This document shows positions 30,764 through 40,900 of a stretch of DNA of 57,819 bases, one piece after another. Position numbers and translations under genes: made by a program. Source of the stretch: Microbacteriaceae bacterium. GTDB taxonomy: Bacteria; Actinomycetota; Actinomycetes; Actinomycetales; Microbacteriaceae. Position 1 is the first letter of the stretch. Every line of letters starts with the position of its first letter. The notes under the pieces are model-generated. The model was given only the letters and a program-made list of their open reading frames with translations. It ran no database searches and was not told where the DNA came from. The DNA lies in the NCBI GenBank assembly GCA_025463565.1, contig JAODAT010000138.1:1-57819 (forward strand). The letters run 5' to 3'.

Positions 30764-32323
30764 ATGACCAGCTACTCCACCCTGTCCGTTGCCGCCATTC
30801 TCAAGGAGACCGCGGACCGCACGCCAGACAAGACCGCGATCGTCGTCGGCACGTCGGAGGTGACGTACTCCAAACTCTGGGACCAGACCCGTGCATACGC
30901 GGGTGCGCTGCGGGCCAAGGGCGTGAAGCAGGGCGACGCGGTCGCCGTGCTCATTCCGAACGTCGCCGACTTCCCCCGGGTGTACTTCGCGGTGCTCAGC
31001 CTCGGCGGCATCGTCGTCCCGATCCACGCCCTGCTGAAGGCGGACGAGATCGAGTACGTGCTGAAGGATTCGCAGGCGATCATGCTGGTGTGCGCCGCGC
31101 CGCTCCTCGGCGAAGGCGCGAAGGGCGCGAGCCAGGCCGGCGTGCCGGTACTCACCGTGCTCGCACCCGAACAGGTCGAGGGCACCGAGCAGCTGGAGAA
31201 GCTGGCGGCGGCAGCGGAGCCGATCCGCACCTACGAGCCGATGCAGCCCGACGCGACCGCCACCATCCTGTACACCAGCGGCACCACCGGTAAGCCGAAG
31301 GGCGCCATGGGGAGCCATTTCTCGCTGGTGGAGCAGACCAGCGTGCTGCTGCTCAACACGTTCGACATGGTGGCCGAGGATGTGATCTTCGGTGGCCTTC
31401 CGCTGTTCCACACGTTCGGGCAGACCGTCGCACTCAACCTCGGATTCCGGGCGACGGCGAAGATCGTGCTGCTGCCGAAGTTCGACGGCGACACGGCCTT
31501 GCGCACCCTGATCGACAATGAGTGCACGATCATGATGGGCGTGCCGACGATGTACATCGCGCTGCTCGAGGCGGCCAAGAGCACGAAGGATCGTCCGAAG
31601 CTGAAGTTCGCCGTCTCCGGCGGCTCGGCGCTGCCGCTCGCGATCATCGAACGCTTCAAGGAGGAGTTCGGCGTCACCATTTATGAGGGCTACGGGCTCA
31701 CCGAAACCAGCCCGGTGGCGAGCTTCAACCACATGGGCCGCACGCCGGTACCCGGAAGCATCGGAACCGCGATCTGGGGGGTGGATGTCGAGATCGCCAA
31801 CGCGGAACTGGAAGACAGCATCGAGCTGCTCGCCACCGACGAACTCGGTGAGATCGTCGTGCGCGGCCACAACATCATGAAGGGCTACCTCAATCGCCCG
31901 GAGGACACCGCGAAGGCCATCGTCGACGGCTGGTTCCGCACCGGCGACCTCGGTCGCAAGGATGCCGACGGGTACCTCTGGATCGTCGACCGCAAGAAAG
32001 ACATGATCCTGCGCAACGGCTACAACGTCTACCCGCGCGAGGTCGAGGAGATCCTGACCGCGCATCCGGCCGTCTCCACCGCCGCGGTGTTCGGTCTTGC
32101 GCACGACACCCACGGCCAGGAGATCATGGCCTGTGTCGTGCTCGCGCCCGGGGCCACGGTCGAGCCGACCGAGCTCTACGACTACGCGAAAGAGAAGCTG
32201 GCCGCGTACAAGTACCCGCGCCGTGTCGAGATCGTGCAGACGCTGCCGCTCGGCCCGAGCGGCAAGGTGTTGAAGCGCGAGCTGATCGCGCAGTACGAGG
32301 CGGAGGCCGTCGCGGCGCAATAG
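30764..32323 (+). CDS. Acyl-CoA synthetase (AMP-forming; long-chain fatty-acid-CoA ligase type)
   Basis: A 519-residue adenylate-forming ligase that activates a carboxylic acid to its CoA thioester through an acyl-AMP. Motif A3 YTSGTTGKPKG is at about residue 166, A5 is GYGLTETSP, A7 YLWIVDRKKDMI includes the hinge region, and the catalytic lysine is in GPSGKVLKREL near the C-terminus. ATG 30764 is preferred to ATG 30746 because AGGGA lies 7 nt upstream. It stands alone, followed by a strong palindrome. Chain length is not predictable; with the thiolase at 36815 it suggests fatty-acid degradation capacity. Confidence 0.9.
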   Translation: MTSYSTLSVAAILKETADRTPDKTAIVVGTSEVTYSKLWDQTRAYAGALRAKGVKQGDAVAVLIPNVADFPRVYFAVLSLGGIVVPIHALLKADEIEYVLKDSQAIMLVCAAPLLGEGAKGASQAGVPVLTVLAPEQVEGTEQLEKLAAAAEPIRTYEPMQPDATATILYTSGTTGKPKGAMGSHFSLVEQTSVLLLNTFDMVAEDVIFGGLPLFHTFGQTVALNLGFRATAKIVLLPKFDGDTALRTLIDNECTIMMGVPTMYIALLEAAKSTKDRPKLKFAVSGGSALPLAIIERFKEEFGVTIYEGYGLTETSPVASFNHMGRTPVPGSIGTAIWGVDVEIANAELEDSIELLATDELGEIVVRGHNIMKGYLNRPEDTAKAIVDGWFRTGDLGRKDADGYLWIVDRKKDMILRNGYNVYPREVEEILTAHPAVSTAAVFGLAHDTHGQEIMACVVLAPGATVEPTELYDYAKEKLAAYKYPRRVEIVQTLPLGPSGKVLKRELIAQYEAEAVAAQ

Positions 32324-32353
32324 CGTGTTCCACGTCGCTGCGCGAAAGCGGCC

Positions 32354-32410
32354 CGAAAGTTGCCAAATCGCCCTTGGCTCCGCTGGATGAGGACGATTTG
32401 GCGACTTTCG
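32354..32410. terminator. Palindrome after the acyl-CoA ligase
   Basis: 17-nt arms (CGAAAGTTGCCAAATCG and its complement, one G-T mismatch) with a 23-nt loop. The outer ends CGAAAGT / ACTTTCGGCG are shared with the palindrome at 42757-42813. Confidence 0.55.
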
Positions 32411-32428
32411 GCGAACGATGCGCGCGAA

Positions 32429-32449
32429 GTAGTTCGATAGTCGAACTAC
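32429..32449. promoter_or_regulatory. MarR operator
   Basis: GTAGTTCGA-TAG-TCGAACTAC, a perfect 21-bp palindrome, in the spacer/-35 region of the MarR gene promoter (-10 box TAGAGT at 32455-32460, then 6 nt to ATG 32467). It indicates autorepression of the regulator/exporter operon. Confidence 0.75.
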
Positions 32450-32466
32450 CGGCGTAGAGTGGAGGG

Positions 32467-32892
32467 ATGACCTCCCCCGCCGTCGGCGCTGTCCGCGCGC
32501 TCGTGCGCGCCTCTCGTCTGCTCGAGCGCGCATCCGAAACCCTCAGCCTGGCCGACTATCGCGTGCTCTCCGCGATCGTCGAGGGTGAGGCCCGGGCGTC
32601 CCGGCTCGCCTCGCGACTGGCGGTCGGCAAGCCGACCATCAGCGCGACGGTCGACTCACTCGTGCGTCGCGGGCTGTTGCGCAAAGCCGTGGTCGCGGGG
32701 GATGGCCGGGCAGCGGAACTGGCGCTCACTGCGGAGGGCGAATCGACCTTCGCCGCGGCCGAATCGGCAATGGTGGAACGGCTCGAAATTCTCTGTGCGG
32801 GGATTCCCGACTCCGAAGGCGTTCTCGCCGCCGTTGCTCGGCTCGGCGATGCCATCGATGCCGCCATGATCGAGCGGGAGGCGCGCGCGTGA
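32467..32892 (+). CDS. MarR family transcriptional regulator
   Basis: A 141-residue winged-helix regulator: SLADYRVLSAIVEGEARASR, then LASRLAVGKPTISATVDSLVRRGLLRKAV, is the DNA-binding core and the wing carries GDGRAAELALT. ATG 32467 lies 6 nt after TAGAGT; the GGAGGG just before the ATG is too close to act as a normal ribosome site, so the mRNA is probably leaderless. It overlaps the ABC exporter gene by 4 nt and is separated from a perfect 21-bp palindrome by only 17 nt, so it most likely represses this drug-export operon until a ligand binds. Confidence 0.9.
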   Translation: MTSPAVGAVRALVRASRLLERASETLSLADYRVLSAIVEGEARASRLASRLAVGKPTISATVDSLVRRGLLRKAVVAGDGRAAELALTAEGESTFAAAESAMVERLEILCAGIPDSEGVLAAVARLGDAIDAAMIEREARA

Positions 32893-35800
32893 GCTCGCAG
32901 ACGCCGACCGCGCCCGGCTGGCTGGCCCGCCTGTGGGCCTACATGCTGCGTCACCGCCGTGGTGTCTTCATCTCGTTCGGCGCAGCCCTGCTCGGCAGCG
33001 CGTGCCAGGTGGTCGTGCCACTGGTCGCGCGGCAGGTGGTGGACAACGTGATCATCGCCAAGACGGCGCCGCTGCTTCCATGGCTCGTGCTACTGGTCGT
33101 GCTCGCCGCGGCGACATTCGGGTTCGCCTACCTGCGTCGCTATCGCGGCGGTCGGGTGGCACTCGAGGTGCAGAACGACCTGCGCAACGACATGCACGAT
33201 CACCTGCAGCGCATGGATTTCGCCTCACTCGACGAGATGTCGACCGGCCAGCTCGTCTCCCGATCCAACTCGGACTCGGCGCTCGTGCAGGGTCTCCTCA
33301 ACATGGTGCCGATCATGAGCGGCAACATCATCCTGATGGTGCTGTCCCTGGCGGTCATGTTCTTCCTCTCCCCGCCGCTCGCCCTCGTCAGCCTGGTCGT
33401 TGCGCCGCTGCTGGTGCTCATTTCGTACCGCATGCGGGTGAAACTGTTCCCTTCCAGCTGGGATGCGCAGCAGCGTGAGGGCGAAGTAGCCCAGATGGTG
33501 GACGAAGACGTCAACGGCGTTCGGGTCGTCAAGGCTTTCGGCCGCGAGCGCCGCGAGGTGGAACGGATGGCCGAGGTCGCGAGCGGACTGTACGGCTCCC
33601 AGATGCGGGCCGTCCGCATCGAGTCACGGTTCCAGCCGCTGCTGCAGGCGGTGCCCGTCTTCGGGCAGGTGGCCGTGCTCGCCCTCGGCGGGTGGCTGGC
33701 GCTCCAGCACCAGCTCACGATCGGAACCTTCCTGGCCTTCTCCGCGTACATCGCGCAACTGATGGCGCCCGCGCGGCAGCTCGCCGGCATCCTCACTGTC
33801 GGCCAGCTGGCCAAGGTGGGAATCGAGCGCATCTTCCAGTTGCTCGACCGTGAGCCGGCGATAGCGGACGCGCCCGACGCCGTCGACCTTCCGGACGGGG
33901 GCGGTGCAGTGACTTTCTCCGATCTGCGGTTCGGCTACGGCGACGGACCCGACGTGCTCGACGGCATCGACCTCCGGATCCAGCCGGGCGAACGGGTCGC
34001 GCTGGTCGGACCGAGCGGCAGCGGCAAGTCGACCCTCACCGCGATGGTGTCCCGCTTCTACGATCCGGACGCCGGGTCGGTCGCCGTCGATGGCATCGAC
34101 GTACGGAAACTGCACCTGCACTCGCTGCGCGAGAACGTCGGTGTCGTGTTCGAGGAGAGTTTCCTGTTCTCCGACTCGGTGCGGTCCAACATCGCTTACG
34201 GCAAGCCGGACGCGACGGATGCCGAGATCGAGGCGGCCGCGCGGGTCGCGGAGGCGCACGGGTTCATTGAGGCACTGCCGCGCGGCTACGACACGGTCGT
34301 GGGTGAGCGAGGGCTCAGCCTGTCCGGTGGACAGCGGCAGCGCATCGCGCTCGCGCGGGCGATCCTGTTCGACCCGCGCATCCTGATCCTGGACGATGCG
34401 ACGAGCGCCATCGACGCCTCGACCGAGGAGTCGATCCACGAGGCGCTGCGTGAGGTCTTCCGAACCCGAACCGTGCTGCTGATCGCCCACCGCGAGTCGA
34501 CGCTGCATCTGGCCGACCGCATCCTCGTCATGGAACACGGCCGTATCGTCGCGGAGGGCGGCCACGACGACCTCCTCGAGTCGAGCCCGCTCTACCGTTC
34601 GCTCATCACCGGGCTCGACGAGGACACCGCCGACGCCGTCGCGCAGGGCAGCATCGAGGTGCTGGCGAGCATGGTGGATGCGACACCCACCTCAGCCGCA
34701 TGGGGCGCGGCGCCCGCATCGACGGTCGTCAGGACGGGTGCTGGGTCGGGACTCGGGATGGGCCTCGGCGGCGGGGGTGGCCGCGGCGGCGGCCGCGGAA
34801 TGGGCGCGCTCGCCGCACCCACGCCCGAGCTGCTCGCGCGGGTGGCCGCGCTCGGCGAGCCGAAGGACGTGCCGACGCTCGACCTCGACCGGGAGACGGT
34901 GCAGGACAGGCACTTCACGCTCGGCCGCGTGCTTCGCGAGTTCCGTCGACCGCTGCTCGGCGGCCTGGCACTCGTGATCATCGACGCCGTAGCCGGCCTG
35001 CTCGGACCGATACTCGTGAAGACCGGCATCGACGGCGGGGTGGAGAACGGCTCACTGGCGGTGCTCGCGCTCGCCTCCGGCCTGTTCCTGGTGGTGACGC
35101 TCGCCGACCTGCTCGACGAGATCGCGGAGACCTTCGTGACCGGGCGGCTCGCCCAGCGCGTGATGCTCAGCCTTCGCGTGCGCATCTGGGCGCAGCTGCA
35201 GCGCCTCTCGCTCGACTATTACGAGCGCGAGATGGCCGGGCGCATCATGACCAGGATGACCACCGATGTCGACCAGTTCGAGTCGCTGATCCAGAACGGC
35301 CTGCTCTCCGCCCTGGTCGCGATCGTGACCTTCGTCGGGGTGGGTGTATCCCTGCTCGTCGTGAATGTCGAGCTGGGGCTCGCGACGCTCACGGTCGTCA
35401 TCCCGCTCGCGATCGCAACCGTGCTGTTCCGCCGCAGGGCCGAGAGTCTCTACGACCAGGCGCGCGAGCGCATCGCGATCGTCATGGCCGACTTCCAGGA
35501 GAGCCTCTCCGGCGTCCGCGAATCGCAGGCCTTCGTCCACGAGGCCGAGACGATGAAGCGGTTCCACGGGCTCGGCGCGCGCTACCTCGTCTCGCGAGTC
35601 GCGGCCCAGCGGCTGGTCGCCACCTACTTCCCGTTCGTGCAGTTCCTCTCCGGCATCGCCGACGCGATCGTGCTCGGCGTGGGAGCGGGAATGATCGCGA
35701 GCGGCAACCTCACCTCCGGCGCGCTCATCGCCTTCATCCTCTACATCGACATGTTCTTCTCGCCGATCCAGCAGTTGTCGCAGGTGTTTGACTCATGGCA

Positions 35801-36713
35801 GCAGACGCGGGTGTCCGTGGGACGAATCGCCGAGCTGATGAAGCTCGAGACGCTCACCCCCGAAGCGGAGAATCCCCGTGACCCGGGACGCCTCAGCGGC
35901 GCGCTCGAGCTGCGCGGGGTGCGCTTCAGCTACCCGGCCGCGCCCAGTCGGCCCGGTCTCGAGGAGCCGCGCGGGCCATCCGACCCGCGGCTGCTGGTCG
36001 AACGGGATGCCGCGTTCACGCGGCCGCCCGAAGCGCTCAAGGGCGTCGACCTCGTGATCGCACCGCACGAGACGATCGCTCTCGTCGGCGAGACGGGAGC
36101 GGGCAAATCGACGGTGATGAAACTACTCGCCCGCTTCTACGACGCCGACGAAGGGTCGGTGCTGGTCGATGGGCAGGATGTGAAAGGCCTCGACCTGCGT
36201 GCGTTCCGGTCGCAGCTCGGCTACGTGCCACAGGAGGCGTTCCTGTTCACCGGCAGCGTGCGCGACAACATCGCGTACGGCCGGCCCGAGGCGAGCGACC
36301 TCGAGGTGGAGACGGCGGCCCGCGCGGTCGGCGCCCACGAGCTGGTGGAGAGCCTGCCGGGCGGGTACCACCACGAGTTGTCCGAGCGTGGGCGCTCGCT
36401 CTCAGCGGGCCAGCGCCAGCTCATCGCGCTCGCGCGGGCCGAACTGGTCGACCCGGCCATCCTGTTGCTCGACGAAGCGACGTCCAACCTCGACCTCGCC
36501 ACCGAGGCGCGGGTGTCGTCGGCGATGCAGCAGGTCTCGCAGGGCCGCACGACCATCGTCATCGCCCACCGGCTGCAGACCGCGCGCGCGGCAGATCGCA
36601 TCGCTGTGCTGCACGCCGGCGCGATCGCCGAGGTGGGGTCGCACGACGAGCTGCTGGCCCGCGGCGGGCGCTACGCGTCGATGTGGGCGGCTTATGCGGG
36701 TGCAACCCGGTAA
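32889..36713 (+). CDS. Fused heterodimer-type ABC exporter (TMD-NBD-TMD-NBD)
   Basis: A 1274-residue protein joining two ABC exporter halves that are usually separate genes. The first half has Walker A GPSGSGKST (about residue 374), signature LSGGQ (477) and Walker B ILILDDATSAID, with Asp in place of the catalytic Glu and EES in place of the Q-loop Gln. A Gly-rich linker (about 620-640) leads to the second half: Walker A GETGAGKST (1067), signature LSAGQ (1171) and a normal Walker B ILLLDEATSNLD. The non-canonical Asp of NBD1 and the altered signature of NBD2 fall in the same composite site. The result is one degenerate and one active ATP site, as in known heterodimeric multidrug exporters. 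GTG 32889 overlaps the MarR stop. Confidence 0.92.
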   Translation: MSSQTPTAPGWLARLWAYMLRHRRGVFISFGAALLGSACQVVVPLVARQVVDNVIIAKTAPLLPWLVLLVVLAAATFGFAYLRRYRGGRVALEVQNDLRNDMHDHLQRMDFASLDEMSTGQLVSRSNSDSALVQGLLNMVPIMSGNIILMVLSLAVMFFLSPPLALVSLVVAPLLVLISYRMRVKLFPSSWDAQQREGEVAQMVDEDVNGVRVVKAFGRERREVERMAEVASGLYGSQMRAVRIESRFQPLLQAVPVFGQVAVLALGGWLALQHQLTIGTFLAFSAYIAQLMAPARQLAGILTVGQLAKVGIERIFQLLDREPAIADAPDAVDLPDGGGAVTFSDLRFGYGDGPDVLDGIDLRIQPGERVALVGPSGSGKSTLTAMVSRFYDPDAGSVAVDGIDVRKLHLHSLRENVGVVFEESFLFSDSVRSNIAYGKPDATDAEIEAAARVAEAHGFIEALPRGYDTVVGERGLSLSGGQRQRIALARAILFDPRILILDDATSAIDASTEESIHEALREVFRTRTVLLIAHRESTLHLADRILVMEHGRIVAEGGHDDLLESSPLYRSLITGLDEDTADAVAQGSIEVLASMVDATPTSAAWGAAPASTVVRTGAGSGLGMGLGGGGGRGGGRGMGALAAPTPELLARVAALGEPKDVPTLDLDRETVQDRHFTLGRVLREFRRPLLGGLALVIIDAVAGLLGPILVKTGIDGGVENGSLAVLALASGLFLVVTLADLLDEIAETFVTGRLAQRVMLSLRVRIWAQLQRLSLDYYEREMAGRIMTRMTTDVDQFESLIQNGLLSALVAIVTFVGVGVSLLVVNVELGLATLTVVIPLAIATVLFRRRAESLYDQARERIAIVMADFQESLSGVRESQAFVHEAETMKRFHGLGARYLVSRVAAQRLVATYFPFVQFLSGIADAIVLGVGAGMIASGNLTSGALIAFILYIDMFFSPIQQLSQVFDSWQQTRVSVGRIAELMKLETLTPEAENPRDPGRLSGALELRGVRFSYPAAPSRPGLEEPRGPSDPRLLVERDAAFTRPPEALKGVDLVIAPHETIALVGETGAGKSTVMKLLARFYDADEGSVLVDGQDVKGLDLRAFRSQLGYVPQEAFLFTGSVRDNIAYGRPEASDLEVETAARAVGAHELVESLPGGYHHELSERGRSLSAGQRQLIALARAELVDPAILLLDEATSNLDLATEARVSSAMQQVSQGRTTIVIAHRLQTARAADRIAVLHAGAIAEVGSHDELLARGGRYASMWAAYAGATR

Positions 36714-36743
36714 GGCGGGTCGAGCTGCGCGCTGGAGCTCTGA

Positions 36744-36766
36744 GCGAAGGCCCTGTGGGCCTTCGC
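36744..36766. terminator. Hairpin 1 between convergent exporter and thiolase genes
   Basis: Perfect 10-bp stem GCGAAGGCCC / GGGCCTTCGC with a TGT loop. The stretch just before it (36714-36725) contains GGCGGGTCGAGCT, a fragment of the GGGTCGAGC repeat. Confidence 0.6.
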
Positions 36767-36779
36767 CGCGACGCCAGCG

Positions 36780-36802
36780 CCGACGAAGCTATGCTTCGTC
36801 GG
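36780..36802. terminator. Hairpin 2 between convergent exporter and thiolase genes
   Basis: Perfect 10-bp stem CCGACGAAGC / GCTTCGTCGG with a TAT loop, 13 nt after hairpin 1 and 12 nt before the thiolase stop. The two hairpins together form a bidirectional end. Confidence 0.6.
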
Positions 36803-36814
36803 TCCCCGCTCTAA

Positions 36815-37969
36815 CTAGAGGCGTTCGATGATCGTCGCGTTCGCCATGCCGCCGCCCTCGCACATGGTCTGCAGGCCGTAGCGGCCGCCGGTCTGCTCGA
36901 GCGTGCCGATCAGCGCGGACAGCAGTCGGGTGCCGGATGCCCCGAGCGGGTGCCCGATGGCGATCGCACCGCCGCGCGGGTTGAGCTTGTCGGGGTCGGC
37001 GGCCAGGTCGTGCTGCCAGGCCAGCGGCACCGGGGCGAAAGCCTCGTTGACCTCGTAGGTGTCGAAATCGCCGATCGCCATCTTGTTCTTCGCGAGGATC
37101 TTCTTCGTCGCCGGGATGACACCGGTGAGCATCTCGATCGGGTCAGACCCGACCGCGACGTTGCTGACGAACCGGGCGCGCGGCGTCAGGCCGAGCTTCG
37201 ACGCCATCTCCTCGCTCATGATGAGCGCGGCGGAGGCGCCGTCGGTGAGGGGTGACGAGTTGCCCGGCGTGATCTTCCAGTCGATCTCGGGGAAGCGGCC
37301 GGCCATCCGGTCGCTGGCGAACGACGGGTTGAGGCCACCCAGACCCTCGACGGTCGTGGTCGCGCGAATCGTCTCGTCGTGGCTGAGGCCGGCGACCTCG
37401 ATGATGTCCCGCGAGAAATCGGCAGCGCTGGCGAGTCGGTGCGAACGAGCCGAGAACTCGTCGAGCTGCTCGCGGCTGAATCCCCAGCGCGCCGCGATGA
37501 GCTCGGCCGAGATTCCCTGGCCGACGAGGCCCGGTGCGTAGCGGGCGTCGACGAGCGGACCATAGGGGTCTTCGCCCATCGTGTTGTAGCCGATCGGCTG
37601 GCGGCTCATCTGCTCGATGCCGCCGGCGATGACGATGTCGTATGCGCCCGCGATGACGCCTTGGGCGGCGAACGCGACGGCCTGCTGGCTGGAGCCGCAC
37701 TGGCGGTCGATGGTGGTGCCGGGGATGCTGTCGGGGAAGCCGGCCGCGAGCACCGCGTTGCGGGTGATGTTGACCGACTGCTTGCCGCTCTGGGTGACAC
37801 AGCCGCCGATCACGTCGTCGATGGTCGCTGGGTCGAGCCCGTTGCGTTCGACGAGGGCTTTGAGGATGGTTCCGAAAAGGTCGACCGGGTGAAGGTCGGA
37901 GAGCGCGCCGCCGGGCTTTCCCTTGCCAGACGCGCTGCGGACGATGTCGACGATGACTGCGTTACTCAT
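36815..37969 (-). CDS. Acetyl-CoA C-acyltransferase (thiolase)
   Basis: A 384-residue thiolase that cleaves 3-ketoacyl-CoA or condenses two acyl-CoAs. The nucleophile cysteine is in DRQCGSSQQA (about residue 90), the catalytic His in GHPLGASG and the second Cys in MCEGGGMAN near the C-terminus; NEAFAPV is also present. ATG 37969 sits 6 nt after TAGGAT, a leaderless-type promoter that lies between this gene and hrpA. Degradative and biosynthetic thiolases look alike at this level; the length and RQCGSSQ form fit the degradative (FadA-like) group. Confidence 0.92.
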   Translation of the reverse strand: MSNAVIVDIVRSASGKGKPGGALSDLHPVDLFGTILKALVERNGLDPATIDDVIGGCVTQSGKQSVNITRNAVLAAGFPDSIPGTTIDRQCGSSQQAVAFAAQGVIAGAYDIVIAGGIEQMSRQPIGYNTMGEDPYGPLVDARYAPGLVGQGISAELIAARWGFSREQLDEFSARSHRLASAADFSRDIIEVAGLSHDETIRATTTVEGLGGLNPSFASDRMAGRFPEIDWKITPGNSSPLTDGASAALIMSEEMASKLGLTPRARFVSNVAVGSDPIEMLTGVIPATKKILAKNKMAIGDFDTYEVNEAFAPVPLAWQHDLAADPDKLNPRGGAIAIGHPLGASGTRLLSALIGTLEQTGGRYGLQTMCEGGGMANATIIERL

Positions 37970-37975
37970 GATTCC

Positions 37976-37981
37976 ATCCTA
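37976..37981 (-). promoter_or_regulatory. Thiolase -10 box, leaderless
   Basis: TAGGAT on the minus strand, exactly 6 nt before ATG 37969, with no ribosome binding site. Confidence 0.5.
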
Positions 37982-37989
37982 ACTCTGTT

Positions 37990-40900
37990 TTACGAACTCA
38001 GCGCTCGAACAATGCGCTGCAGCGAAACCGGTTCCGAGGTGCCGAGGTGCTGGGCGAAGAGGCTGATCCGGAGCTCCTCGAGAAGCCAGCGGGCGTGCCG
38101 CAGCCCGGGGGCCGCATCCCTCTCCAGAGGCAGCGTACCGCCCGCGGATCGGTAGCGCTCCGTCGCCTGCTGCACCTCGGTCATCCAGACCCGGTCGCGT
38201 CCGAGGTTCTCGCCGAGCTTGTTGATGCGATGCAGGATGCCGTCGAGGTAGACGTGAACCCGCCTCAGCTGCGCGAGTCCGGTGGCCGACACGAACCCCG
38301 GGTAGACCAGGTCGCCGAGCTGTTCCCGCACGTCGGCGAGCGGGCTGAGCAGCGCGACGCTCGACGCGGCTTTGATGGCCTTCTCGACCTCGCGGCCGGC
38401 GAGCACGATCCGGCTCACCAGCGACACGGTGCGGAACAGCTCATCGAGGATCGTCGCGGAGACCTCGTCACGCGCCCGCTCGAACTCCGCGAGGGTGAAG
38501 ATCTCGCGATTCTCGACCACGGCCTCGATGCAGGCCGCCATGCAGTCCGCGAACAGGTCGGCGGTGGTGCGGTACGGGCTCTGCGCGAGACTCAGCTTCT
38601 CGGTGGTGGTGAGGTGTTCCTGCACATAGCCGACGGGGGAGGGGATGGCGAGCTGCAACAGTCGACGCACGCCGGAACGCTGTTCCCGGGCCTGGTCGGC
38701 GGGCGTGCTCATCAGCCGGATGGCGACGGAGGCGCCCTCATCGACGAGCGCGGGGTAGGCGCGAATCGTGTTGCCGCCCTGCCGGGTGTCGAGCAGGCGC
38801 GGCAGTTCGTCGAAGTCCCAGCCGACGAGCCCGCGGCGCTCGAGAGCGCTCGTAGGGGTGATGGATGCCCGTGCGACACTCTCGCGAGCGGTCGCCTTGA
38901 GCTGCTGCTGCAGCGCGATGAGGTCCTTGCCGCTCGCGACGACTTTTCCGCGTTCATCCATCACCGCGAAGGTGGGGCGAAGGTGCTCCGGCACCCGCTC
39001 GAGATCGAAGTCGCTCGCCGACACAGGCACATAGGTGAGGCGCTGGATGGCGGTGGCGAGCGCCTCGGTGATCGTGCCGCCCGTACCCAGCTCGCCTAGC
39101 AGGCGCTTCGCCCAGTCGGCGGCCGGCACTACATTGCGCCGGATCGCCTTCGGCAGTGCCTTGATCAGCGCGACGACGAGCTCCTCACGCAGCCCCGGCA
39201 CCTGCCAGTCGAAGCCGGCCGGACTGAGGCTCGCCAGCAGCGCGAGAGGCACCTGCACGGTGACGCCGTCATCCGCCGCCCCAGGCTCGAAGCGATAGGT
39301 CAGGGTGAGGCGCTGGTCGCCCTGGGCCCAGGTCGTCGGATAGGAGGTCTCGACGGGCTCGACCCGCTCAATCTCATCCACGAGATTCTCAGCGGTCATC
39401 GTGAGCAGGTCAGACTGCGTCGCGCGGGCCTTCTTCCACCAGCCCTCGAAGGAGCGCTGGGTGTTCACATCGGCCGGAATCCGGCGCTCGTAGAACTCGT
39501 AGACCGCCTCATCGTCGAACAGGATGTCGCGGCGCCGAGTGCGTTCCTCCACCTCCGCCAGCTCCCTGCGCAGCTCGCGGTTGGCGCGCTGGAAGGCCTG
39601 CACGGAATCCCACTCACCCTCGACCAGGGCGTGCCGGATGAACAACTCGCGCGCGTAGGCGGCGTCGACGCGAGCGAACTGCACGCGTCGGCGCGCCACG
39701 ATCGGAACCCCGTAGAGCGTCACCCGCTCGTAGGCGACGGCGGCACCCTGCTTCTTCTCCCAGTGCGGTTCGCCGTAACTGCGTTTCACCAGGTCGCCGG
39801 CAATCGGCTCCGCCCAGGCCGGGTCGATGGCCGCGTTGGTACGGGCGAACAGTCGGCTGGTCTCGACGAGTTCCGCACTCATCACTTCGGCCGGTTGCTT
39901 CTTCGCCAGCGCCGAGCCGGGGAAGATGCTGAAGCGCACCTGGCGGGCGCCCACGTAGTCCTTCTTCGCTGGGTCGCGGATGCCGATCTGGCTGAGCAGG
40001 CCGGCCAGAATCGAGCGGTGGATGCCGTTGGGGTTCGCGCTGGGGGAGCCCACCACCAGCCCCAGCGGCTTCGCGGTGCGCTCCAGCTGGCGGTAGACAT
40101 CCCGCCACTCGCGCACCCGCAGGTAGTTGAGGTACTCGCTCACACACATGCGACGGAACGCGTTGCCGCTCAGCTCCTTCTGCTTGTCTTCGAGGTAGTT
40201 CCAGAGATTGAGCAGGGTGAGGAAGTCACTGGTCGGGTCGACGAACCGGGCGTGCTGCTGGTCGGCCTGCGGGCGTTTGGCGAGCGGTCGTTCGCGCGGG
40301 TCCTGGATGCTGAGGGCGGCGACGATCGCCATCACCTCGCGCGTGGTGCCGTGCTGCTTCGACTCGACCACCATGCGGGCGAGCCGCGGGTCGATCGGCA
40401 GGCGGGTGAGCTGCTGGCCGATCGCGGTGATCCGATCGTCCTTGGTCACGGCGTTCAGCTCACGGAGCAGGTCGAGACCATCCTTGATGCCGCGCGAGTC
40501 GGGCGGCTGCAGGAACGGGAAGCTCGCGATGTCGCCGAGACCGAGCGAGATCATCTGCAGGATGACGGCGGCCAGGTTGGTGCGCAGGATCTCCGGTTCC
40601 GTGTACTCGGGACGTTTGGCGAAGTCCTCCTCCGAGTACAGCCGGATCGCGATGCCGTCGCTGGTGCGCCCGCTTCGGCCGGAGCGCTGGTTGGCGCTGG
40701 CCTGGCTGATCGCCTCGATGGGCAGCCGTTGCACCTTCGACCGCACGCTGTACCGGCTGATGCGCGCTGTTCCGGCGTCGATGACGTACTTGATGCCGGG
40801 CACGGTGAGGCTGGTCTCGGCGACGTTCGTGGCGAGCACGATCCTGCGCCGGATGCCGACCGGTCGTGTGGTCTCGAAGACCCGGTGCTGCTCCGCCGAG

